The notes under the pieces were generated by a model. The model searched no databases. It was given only the letters and a program-made list of their open reading frames with translations, and had not been told where the DNA came from. From Paenibacillus periandrae (GTDB lineage Bacteria > Bacillota > Bacilli > Paenibacillales > NBRC-103111), in the NCBI RefSeq assembly GCF_022458865.1, contig NZ_JAJNMU010000043.1, forward strand, positions 1 to 49,817: 49,817 bases of DNA. The letters are read 5' to 3'. A program made the position numbers and the translations under genes. Positions 44,732 to 49,817 of this stretch are shown piece after piece (the stretch's first letter is position 1; each line of letters starts with the position of its first letter).

Positions 44732-45163
44732 ATGAATAGCGAATTTACAATAGCGGTTCATAGTCTGACGCTTCTTGCTTACAAGCCTGAGCATATGGCA
44801 ACCAGCGATATGATAGCACACAATGTTTGTACCCATCCGGCAAGAGTGCGCAAAGTTATGGCACTGCTTCGCAAGCAAGGTTATGTTGGAGCAAAGGAAG
44901 GTATCGGCGGCGGATTTATACTAAAATGCGAGCCTGATCAAGTCACATTGGGTGAGATTTATCAGCTAACTTCACTTGGCTCTGTGAAACCGGGTTGGTG
45001 TTCAGGTGACATTGAGCAGGAATGTATGGTTGCATGTAATATGGCTTCTGTGATGGAGGGTATTTTTATGAACGCAGAGCGTCAGATGATTGAGTACTTC
45101 AACCAGTGGACCATATTGGACGTATTGATTCAGGTTCGTAAGGAACAGCAGAGTAAGGTTTAG
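44732..45163 (+). CDS. Rrf2-family transcriptional regulator
   Basis: A 143-residue winged-helix repressor of the Rrf2 family, closest in appearance to Bacillus YwnA-type proteins. The DNA-binding helices (TSDMIAHNVCTHPARVRKVMALLRKQGYV) are followed by the GGGF wing and a short dimerisation helix. Three cysteines in the C-terminal half (Cys90, Cys98, Cys102; C-x7-C-x3-C) recall Fe-S-sensing members such as IscR and NsrR, but the spacing differs, so redox or metal sensing is only possible. AGGAGG precedes the ATG. Confidence 0.88.
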   Translation: MNSEFTIAVHSLTLLAYKPEHMATSDMIAHNVCTHPARVRKVMALLRKQGYVGAKEGIGGGFILKCEPDQVTLGEIYQLTSLGSVKPGWCSGDIEQECMVACNMASVMEGIFMNAERQMIEYFNQWTILDVLIQVRKEQQSKV

Positions 45164-45243
45164 CGTATGGTCAAGCATGAGTAGAGCTGCAAATCCTGAT
45201 TGGGAAGTCAAGGGCGGCAAAACAAATGCTATTTTATTTAATA

Positions 45244-45268
45244 AACTGTAACTAATATTATTATAGTT
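45244..45268 (+). promoter_or_regulatory. Second putative Rrf2 operator
   Basis: AACTGTAA and TTATAGTT form a dyad (seven of eight pairs, the mismatch being G-T) with a nine-base centre, in the spacer before the IDEAL-like gene. It shares the left half-site with the dyad at the Rrf2 promoter. No clear promoter was found beside it. Confidence 0.4.
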
Positions 45269-45385
45269 GTGGGCATCCTGTGAATTCATGAAAATATTTA
45301 CAATTTAACACTTTATATTGATTAAACATAGGTTATAAATGGGTAATCTTGTAACAGATAGATTTCGGAGGGGAGAGTGGCAAGT

Positions 45386-45772
45386 ATGGAATGGGCAAAA
45401 CAAACAATGATCGGCGTTGGGGACTGGGTTGGAGGGACCTCAATTGAGGATGAAAAAATTATCGGTTATGTAGATTCAATGGATGCGTATGGTACTGTGA
45501 AAGTGATGGTCACACAGTCGGATCGTCAGGAAGCTATCGGGTCCATCGTTAACAGCAAGAGGTTCAAGCTGGAGAAGCTTGATGAATATACACCTGCTAA
45601 TGAGTCTGATGTGCTCAGCCTGATGGATTTGGCGTTGATGACGAGGGATCAATTGTGGTTTGATGAGCTGGGTTCCACTCTCCGCAGCATTCAGTCGAAG
45701 AGACAGAATGGAGCTTCCAAAGAATCGACTGGATTTAAACATGGCTCAGCAAGAAGAATAAAAATTGATTAA
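45386..45772 (+). CDS. IDEAL-domain-like protein
   Basis: A 128-residue cytoplasmic protein. The N-terminal half (GVGDWVGGTSIEDEKIIGYVDSMDAYGTVKVMVTQ) looks like a small beta-barrel. The segment SLMDLALMTRDQLWFDELGSTL resembles the IDEAL domain of Bacillota. The C-terminus is basic. The start is uncertain: GTG 45377 (spacing five from GGGGAG) would add three residues. It lies 31 bases before trxA and is probably co-transcribed with it. The function is unknown. Confidence 0.65.
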   Translation: MEWAKQTMIGVGDWVGGTSIEDEKIIGYVDSMDAYGTVKVMVTQSDRQEAIGSIVNSKRFKLEKLDEYTPANESDVLSLMDLALMTRDQLWFDELGSTLRSIQSKRQNGASKESTGFKHGSARRIKID

Positions 45773-45803
45773 TAATGAATGATAAATATAAGGAGTGATA
45801 CAC

Positions 45804-46124
45804 ATGGCAATCGTAAAAGTGGCAGATGATAATTTTAAAGAAACCATTGGTCAGGATGGATTGGTACTCGTAGATTTCTGGGCACCCTGGTGCGGTCCCT
45901 GCAAAATGATTGCACCCGTGCTGGAAGAAATGAATGGGAAATTGGGAGATAAATTGACAATTGCCAAAATGAATGTTGACGATAACCCGGAAACTCCAGG
46001 AGCTTATGGTATCATGAGTATTCCAACTCTCAAACTGTTCAAAAATGGTGTAGAGGTTTCCAGTGTAGTCGGCTTCAAGCCGCTTCAGGATATGTTGGCC
46101 TGGGTTGAACCGCATTTGGCATAA
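45804..46124 (+). CDS. trxA: Thioredoxin
   Basis: A 106-residue thioredoxin with the redox centre WCGPC (Cys30, Cys33), the buried Asp24 in LVDFWAP, and the cis-Pro in MSIPTLKLF. It keeps cytoplasmic protein thiols reduced. AAGGAGTG precedes ATG 45804. The neighbouring Rrf2 regulator with three cysteines suggests a redox link, which is not proven. A terminator follows. Confidence 0.95.
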   Translation: MAIVKVADDNFKETIGQDGLVLVDFWAPWCGPCKMIAPVLEEMNGKLGDKLTIAKMNVDDNPETPGAYGIMSIPTLKLFKNGVEVSSVVGFKPLQDMLAWVEPHLA

Positions 46125-46170
46125 ATTTATAACCGTACTCAATCATACTGCAAATCGCTATAATAGAAGT

Positions 46171-46226
46171 TGCCGGAGCCATCCAGCTGCCCTTACACAA
46201 GCAGCGGACACGGTTCCGGTTTTTTG
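46171..46226 (+). terminator. Terminator after trxA
   Basis: CCGGAGCC pairs with GGTTCCGG (one G-T), with an inner CAGCTGC/GCAGCGG stem, followed by seven T. It lies 48 bases after the stop codon. Confidence 0.85.
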
Positions 46227-46367
46227 TCGTTTATTAACGGTAATTACGCAAAATGGAGTTATAATTTACTGAATATTCCGATTGTTCACGTTAACATAGA
46301 TTAATTGTTTGCACTTTGTTATACTTTGAAGCGTAGGATAAGTCCATAAAAAGCTGGAGGGTTCGCC

Positions 46368-47225
46368 ATGAAATTGTCCGTATTTACCGTAGTTACGCCT
46401 GATTTGACACCGGAAGAGCTGGCTGCAGCCGCTAAGGAAGCAGGAATCGATGGTATTGAGTGGCGGTTTAAAGAAGTGCCGCAGGATGCGAAGGATGAAT
46501 CGCCATCTTTTTGGCGCAACAATCTGTGTTCCATAGATCCATCAGCAACCGATGCTGAGCTGGAGCGGTTTGCCAATGCTGCACGAGATAACGGATTACA
46601 AACGGTAAGCGTCACTCCATATTTGCAAGCTGGAGATCTGCAAAGCACTGAGCGTGTGCTGCAGGTAGCCCAAAAGCTGGGTGCGAGTACAATTCGTGTT
46701 GGTGTTCCAAGCTATGATGGTACTAAACATTATAACGAGCTGTTTCAATTAGCCAGTGAATATATCAAGGGTGTAGAGCCGTTGGCCAAGCAGTATGGTG
46801 TAAAATGCTTGGTTGAAACGCATCACAACACGATTACGGCAAGTGCTTCCGCGGCTTACCGTCTCGTTAGCAACTCCGATCCTGCGCATATTGGTGTCTT
46901 GTTTGATCCAGGCAACATGGTCCACGAGGGTTATGAGAATTTCCGCATGGGCATGGAGCTGCTGGGACCTTATCTGGCACATGTGCATATTAAAAATACA
47001 GGTTGGAAAAAGGCCGATGTGCGTGAAGACGGATCGCAAGGTTGGGCTTCGTATTGGGAACCGAATCTGCAAGGCATCGTGAACTGGCGTCAGGTTTTAA
47101 CTGATTTGAAGGCAGTCGGTTATGATGGCTATCTGGGTGTTGAGGATTTCAGCGGTTTGTACGGCTCCAAGGAATTGTTAAAGAAATACGGCGAGCAAAC
47201 TCGTGAAATATTGGCCAGCATTTAA
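46368..47225 (+). CDS. Sugar phosphate isomerase/epimerase (AP endonuclease 2-type TIM barrel)
   Basis: A 285-residue TIM-barrel protein of the xylose-isomerase-like superfamily. The metal-site residues are in the expected places: Glu in LVETHHNT, Asp in FDPGNMVHEG, His in AHVHIKNTG and Glu in LGVEDFSGLYG. Members isomerise or epimerise sugars, keto-acids or inositol derivatives; the substrate cannot be told. GGAGGG precedes the ATG. The gene is monocistronic between two terminators. Confidence 0.88.
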   Translation: MKLSVFTVVTPDLTPEELAAAAKEAGIDGIEWRFKEVPQDAKDESPSFWRNNLCSIDPSATDAELERFANAARDNGLQTVSVTPYLQAGDLQSTERVLQVAQKLGASTIRVGVPSYDGTKHYNELFQLASEYIKGVEPLAKQYGVKCLVETHHNTITASASAAYRLVSNSDPAHIGVLFDPGNMVHEGYENFRMGMELLGPYLAHVHIKNTGWKKADVREDGSQGWASYWEPNLQGIVNWRQVLTDLKAVGYDGYLGVEDFSGLYGSKELLKKYGEQTREILASI

Positions 47226-47260
47226 TTAATTAGCAAGTCGCATACCTGTTGAGTGTAAAA

Positions 47261-47303
47261 AACCTTCCAAAATCACTGTTAAAGTGAAATTGGAGGGTTA
47301 TTT
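47261..47303. terminator. Bidirectional terminator after the isomerase gene
   Basis: AACCTTCCAA pairs with TTGGAGGGTT, with an inner TCACT/AGTGA stem. A-rich sequence on the left and T-rich on the right would allow it to stop transcription from both sides. Confidence 0.8.
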
Positions 47304-47450
47304 GCTTTGAACTGCATTCCTGTTGTTGTTCTGGCTGGTGGAATTGGAGATAATAGAATTGGCTGAATAATTGCCTTCAGCTTTTGCCAGCTGCGACCGC
47401 AGTCCTTCGTTCTGATTTGGGTAATAAAGAGTACACTTTATTGATTGCAT
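47298..47450 (-). CDS. Possible small leftward ORF
   Basis: A 50-codon frame (MQSIKCTLYYPN..., ending NNNRNAVQSK) stops inside the right arm of the bidirectional terminator, as a convergent gene would. The Asn/Ser/Gln-rich composition is protein-like but matches no family that I recognise. No ribosome site precedes the ATG, and it overlaps the region upstream of the next rightward gene. Doubtful. Confidence 0.2.
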   Translation of the reverse strand: MQSIKCTLYYPNQNEGLRSQLAKAEGNYSANSIISNSTSQNNNRNAVQSK

Positions 47451-47477
47451 CTGTACTTTGGAAGGAGGGATTGGAGT

Positions 47478-48557
47478 GTGGTTCAAAAAGTTGCAGTTTC
47501 TCTGATCGCCTGTGGTATGGTAGCGGCGGTCACAGCTTCATGCGGAATATACAAGGATAAGCCTGCCACGGTTGTAGCGCCAACTCCTGATGTAACCATC
47601 ATACAAGAGCAGCGCCCGCCCGTTACTCCAGAATATGCGTGGCCGCTCACGGGCATAAAGGCACCAACAGCAAGCACACATCGACCCTTCATGGTCATGG
47701 TTAATAATGCACCCCAAGCAAGGCCACAGTCCGGACTCAGCTATGCAGACATTTTGTTTGAAATACTGGCAGAGGGGGAAATCACTCGCTTGGTGGCCGT
47801 TTACCAAAGTAAACATTGGGATGGGCCAATTGGCCCAGTTCGAAGCATTCGTCCTTACTACATAAATTTGGGAAAAATAATGGACGCAGTACCTGTTCAT
47901 GCGGGTGGAAGTCCGGATGCTTATACGGAATTAACGGCACAAAAGCTTGAGCATATGGACGAAATTACGAATGCCGGACCTTTTTTTTGGAGGGATGCTA
48001 ACCGTAAGGCGCCACATAATTTATATACCAGTATGGACAGACTCGAAGCCGGGGCTAAGAAAATGGGTATTCGCGAGGTTAGTCAAAATCTGCGGGCACA
48101 GGCTGCATTCATAACAGAATCTACTGTAGAGGCATATGAAAATCGTCTTACCCGAATTAACGTTACCTTTTTGCTAAATAACTATGTGGTTTCTTACCAA
48201 TATGATCCAGATAGCCAGCTATATAAGCGATTTATCAACGATTTACCACACTTGGATATATCAAACAATGTCCAGCTGGCTGCAGCCAACGTGGTTGTCA
48301 TAGAGGCTGAGCATACGATTTTGGACGATGAGGGTCGTCGAGATGTTGAACTTGTTGGCAGTGGCAAGGGGTATTTGTTACAGAGAGACAAGGTGCAGTC
48401 GGTAAGATGGGAAAGATCAGAAGAGCAGGATCGTTTCCATTTATTTCAAGAAAATCGGGAGCTTGGCTTATATCCAGGGACAACCCATATGTTAGTTGTA
48501 CCGAATAAACCGACATTTGAAGGGCATATTCAGATTATCGGGTATGAAAAAAATTAA
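47478..48557 (+). CDS. yerB: DUF3048 (YerB-like) lipoprotein
   Basis: A 359-residue lipoprotein (lipobox TASC, Cys22) with the two halves of DUF3048: the N-terminal part with RPFMVMVNNAPQARPQSGLSYADILFE and GPIGPVRSIRPYY, and the C-terminal part with VRWERSEEQDRFHLFQENRELGLYPGTTHMLVVP. The GTG at 47478 is preceded by AAGGAGG. Bacillus YerB is a membrane-anchored protein of unclear function. Its stop codon ends one base before the left recombination site, so read-through from this gene enters the recombinase gene. Confidence 0.9.
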   Translation: MVQKVAVSLIACGMVAAVTASCGIYKDKPATVVAPTPDVTIIQEQRPPVTPEYAWPLTGIKAPTASTHRPFMVMVNNAPQARPQSGLSYADILFEILAEGEITRLVAVYQSKHWDGPIGPVRSIRPYYINLGKIMDAVPVHAGGSPDAYTELTAQKLEHMDEITNAGPFFWRDANRKAPHNLYTSMDRLEAGAKKMGIREVSQNLRAQAAFITESTVEAYENRLTRINVTFLLNNYVVSYQYDPDSQLYKRFINDLPHLDISNNVQLAAANVVVIEAEHTILDDEGRRDVELVGSGKGYLLQRDKVQSVRWERSEEQDRFHLFQENRELGLYPGTTHMLVVPNKPTFEGHIQIIGYEKN

Positions 48558-48558
48558 A

Positions 48559-48584
48559 TGTCGCACAATAACTGTTGTGCGACA
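48559..48584 (+). repeat. Left inverted recombination site
   Basis: A 26-bp site: arm TGTCGCACAA, spacer TAACTG, then the exact reverse complement of the arm. It is the exact reverse complement of the site at 49691-49716. Two inverted binding arms around an asymmetric 6-bp spacer is the classic layout of a tyrosine-recombinase crossover site. It starts one base after the yerB stop and ends two bases before the AAGGAGG of the recombinase gene. Confidence 0.85.
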
Positions 48585-48600
48585 AAAAGGAGGAGAACCA

Positions 48601-49554
48601 TTGATTAATCAAGTATCCGCATTTACTTCGGTATCCCTATATGAACAGCAGCAGGAACCCTACACAGATGATCAGATTATCGATATGTTCTTAGCAACTT
48701 GCAGTCGTTCCAAATATACGATTCGCAATTATAAGCAGGCTATAGAGCGATTCCGTCAGTTCATTTCCCACAAATCCTTGTCCGAGGTGACCTGGCAAGA
48801 AATCGAGGTTTACAAAATCGGCCTGATGAGGGGCTACTACAGCCAAAACAAAAAACCGTTGGCTTCAGCCACGGTTGCGAGTTTTATTGCACCACTTCGT
48901 TCTCTCTATAAATGGGGGAGCGACCCCAACATTGCTTTGTTCAAAATGAACCCGACATCATGCGTACGTATTCCCACAATCCCGGTTAACAGCAAGAATC
49001 ACTATCTGACCAAGCAGGAGGTTGGCAGTCTGCTGAATCAGTTAAAAAAACAAAGCGATCGGGATTATTTGATCGGATTAACCTTTGTTTTAACGGGATT
49101 GCGCTTGTCCGAGCTTAGTTCCATCGAATGGAACCACTTTAGTAAAGACGCTTTAGAAGCCTCCATGTGGCTCACTGTGATGGACGGAAAGGGCGGCAAG
49201 CGGCGAACAATCAAAGTACCTCAGCCGCTGTGGGAATTATTACTCCAGCATCTCAAATCCGATAAGCCAGATAAGAAAAACGAACAAAGACTTTTCCCCT
49301 TATCGGGAAGACAAATCGAGCGTATTATTCAACAAGCAAGCAGACAATGCGATTTGGGTAAGAGCTTCACTCCCCACTGGCTTCGGCATACGAATGCTAC
49401 ATTAGCACTACTGTACGGTGCTTCCCTGCAGCAGGTTCAGGAGAATTTGGGTCATTCCCATATCAATACAACACAGCGTTATTTACATACGGTTGAACAG
49501 CTAAAGAAGGCAGCTCCCGATTTTGTACATGAGAGCTTGACCGAATATTTATAA
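48601..49554 (+). CDS. Tyrosine recombinase (XerC/D-type integrase)
   Basis: A 317-residue site-specific recombinase. The N-terminal SAM-like core-binding domain (about 20-115; SKYTIRNYKQAIERFRQFI) is followed by the catalytic domain with every essential residue: Arg168 in TGLRLSEL, Lys197/Lys200 in GKGGKRR, His259 and Arg262 in HWLRH, His285 in LGHSH, and the nucleophile Tyr294 in TTQRYLH. The TTG start at 48601 has AAGGAGG eight bases upstream; a longer frame would overlap yerB and run through the left site. No promoter is visible between the left site and the gene, so it is probably read from yerB in this orientation. Confidence 0.93.
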   Translation: MINQVSAFTSVSLYEQQQEPYTDDQIIDMFLATCSRSKYTIRNYKQAIERFRQFISHKSLSEVTWQEIEVYKIGLMRGYYSQNKKPLASATVASFIAPLRSLYKWGSDPNIALFKMNPTSCVRIPTIPVNSKNHYLTKQEVGSLLNQLKKQSDRDYLIGLTFVLTGLRLSELSSIEWNHFSKDALEASMWLTVMDGKGGKRRTIKVPQPLWELLLQHLKSDKPDKKNEQRLFPLSGRQIERIIQQASRQCDLGKSFTPHWLRHTNATLALLYGASLQQVQENLGHSHINTTQRYLHTVEQLKKAAPDFVHESLTEYL

Positions 49555-49604
49555 AATTATTTTTAGAGGATCATGCCCAAGATATCAAAAAATTAACAAA
49601 AGTG

Positions 49605-49633
49605 TTGATTTGATAGGGCATTTGAACTATACT
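49605..49633 (+). promoter_or_regulatory. Outward promoter inside the invertible segment
   Basis: TTGATT (49605-49610) and TATACT (49628-49633) are separated by exactly 17 bases. It lies 51 bases after the recombinase stop codon and points through the right site toward the gene at 49794. The expected leader is about 155 bases. Confidence 0.7.
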
Positions 49634-49663
49634 TTATTGAGTAATATTTTGACAAAAATGTAC

Positions 49664-49683
49664 ATTAATCTGCATTAATCTGC
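49664..49683 (+). repeat. Tandem 10-bp repeat beside the right site
   Basis: ATTAATCTGC occurs twice in direct succession, one helical turn apart, between the promoter and the right site. A protein-binding role, for instance for an accessory factor, is possible. The repeat is not seen near the left site. Confidence 0.6.
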
Positions 49684-49690
49684 AAAAAAA

Positions 49691-49716
49691 TGTCGCACAA
49701 CAGTTATTGTGCGACA
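49691..49716 (+). repeat. Right inverted recombination site
   Basis: Arm TGTCGCACAA, spacer CAGTTA, arm reverse complement. The spacer is the reverse complement of that in the left site, so the two sites are in opposite orientation. Seven A precede it; on the minus strand this gives a hairpin plus T-run, which could also terminate leftward transcription. In the outward transcript it would form a stem-loop. The bases from 49555 to here hold only the promoter and tandem repeat. Confidence 0.85.
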
Positions 49717-49722
49717 TCACTA

Positions 49723-49740
49723 GGGGGAGTGTAATCCCCC
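49723..49740 (+). other. Short hairpin in the leader of the last gene
   Basis: GGGGG and CCCCC are separated by eight bases, seven bases after the right site. In the leader RNA this would be a second stem-loop. There is no T-run. Confidence 0.4.
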
Positions 49741-49793
49741 ACCAGTAGGAAATATGTAAATGTGTGTCGTATTTTGTTGGAGGGTGGTGCAAA

Positions 49794-49817
49794 ATGTCAA
49801 ATGCAATACACGTTGAT
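49794..49817 (+). CDS. Start of a gene cut by the window end
   Basis: An ATG at 49794 is preceded by GGAGGGTGG at a suitable distance and opens a frame (MSNAIHVD) that leaves the window. Only eight codons are visible, so no function can be given. It is the first gene downstream of the outward promoter and hence the presumed target of the switch. Confidence 0.6.

Larger units (their letters stand above)
48559..49716. mobile_element. Putative invertible DNA segment with its own recombinase
   Basis: The segment is bounded by two 26-bp sites in opposite orientation, encodes one complete tyrosine recombinase, and carries an outward-facing promoter near its right end. Recombination between opposed sites would invert the 1106 bp between them. 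Inversion would turn the promoter away from the gene at 49794. The sequence shows the sites, enzyme and promoter; inversion itself is inferred. An insertion element ending in these repeats is the main alternative. Confidence 0.75.

Noticed and set aside
48559..48584. Left palindrome as an ordinary terminator of yerB
   Set aside because: On the plus strand it is followed by AAAAAGG, not a T-run, and its exact reverse complement recurs beyond the recombinase gene.
48496..48600. Longer N-terminus of the recombinase
   Set aside because: The extra 35 codons overlap yerB and pass through the recombination site; AAGGAGG fits the TTG at 48601.
49649..49682. Promoter built on the perfect TTGACA at 49649
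   Set aside because: No acceptable -10 element lies 16-19 bases downstream; the TTGATT/TATACT pair is better.
48559..49716. Insertion sequence or integrative element
   Set aside because: No transposase, cargo or target duplication is seen; the palindromic ends with an asymmetric spacer fit a crossover site better. Not fully excluded.

Overview
The window looks like a chromosomal stretch from a Paenibacillus-type member of the Bacillota. The signs are the 5S rRNA sequence, Gram-positive lipoprotein signals, a surface protein with three SLH domains, a solute-binding domain fused to a GntR helix-turn-helix, a DUF6483-like protein, and a pur operon in the Bacillus order with PurR-type operator boxes. 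These assignments come from reading the sequence and from family knowledge; no database search was run.

Layout. 1-164: end of an rRNA operon (5S gene and terminator). 209-3186: leftward amino-sugar operon (RpiR-type regulator, nagB, nagA) with a well-formed promoter and two matching near-palindromic operators. 3326-12164: OmpR-type response regulator and histidine kinase, then an RND efflux pump, its lipoprotein adaptor and a secreted protein; an 11-bp-periodic direct repeat before the pump gene is a likely binding site for the neighbouring regulator. 12404-16288: a large secreted multidomain protein with a dockerin-like end. 16423-17112: a DUF6483-like protein.

17123-32755: a complete de novo purine operon, purE-K-B-C-S-Q-L-F-M-N, then a split final step, then purD. 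The usual bifunctional purH is replaced by a stand-alone AICAR formyltransferase (PurV-type) and an archaeal/clostridial-type IMP cyclohydrolase (PurO-type). The non-coding gaps after purC, purS and purF are filled with long imperfect palindromes and small hairpin repeats. One 36-bp repeat copy appears to sit inside one arm of a palindrome.

32863-44589: a carbohydrate cluster with a GntR/solute-binding fusion regulator, an SGNH esterase, a solute-binding lipoprotein without permease genes, and a 2440-residue SLH-anchored protein that combines an esterase with a pectate-lyase-like beta-helix. 44655-46226: an Rrf2 regulator with possible paired operators, an IDEAL-like protein and thioredoxin. 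46368-48557: a sugar-phosphate isomerase-like protein and a YerB/DUF3048 lipoprotein.

48559-49817 is the most notable part. A tyrosine recombinase gene lies between two 26-bp sites that are exact reverse complements of each other. Each site has two 10-bp inverted arms around an asymmetric 6-bp spacer, the layout of a tyrosine-recombinase crossover site. Inside the segment, a good promoter points outward through the right site to a gene that begins at 49794 and leaves the window. The simplest reading is a self-encoded invertible switch (phase variation) with that gene in the ON orientation.
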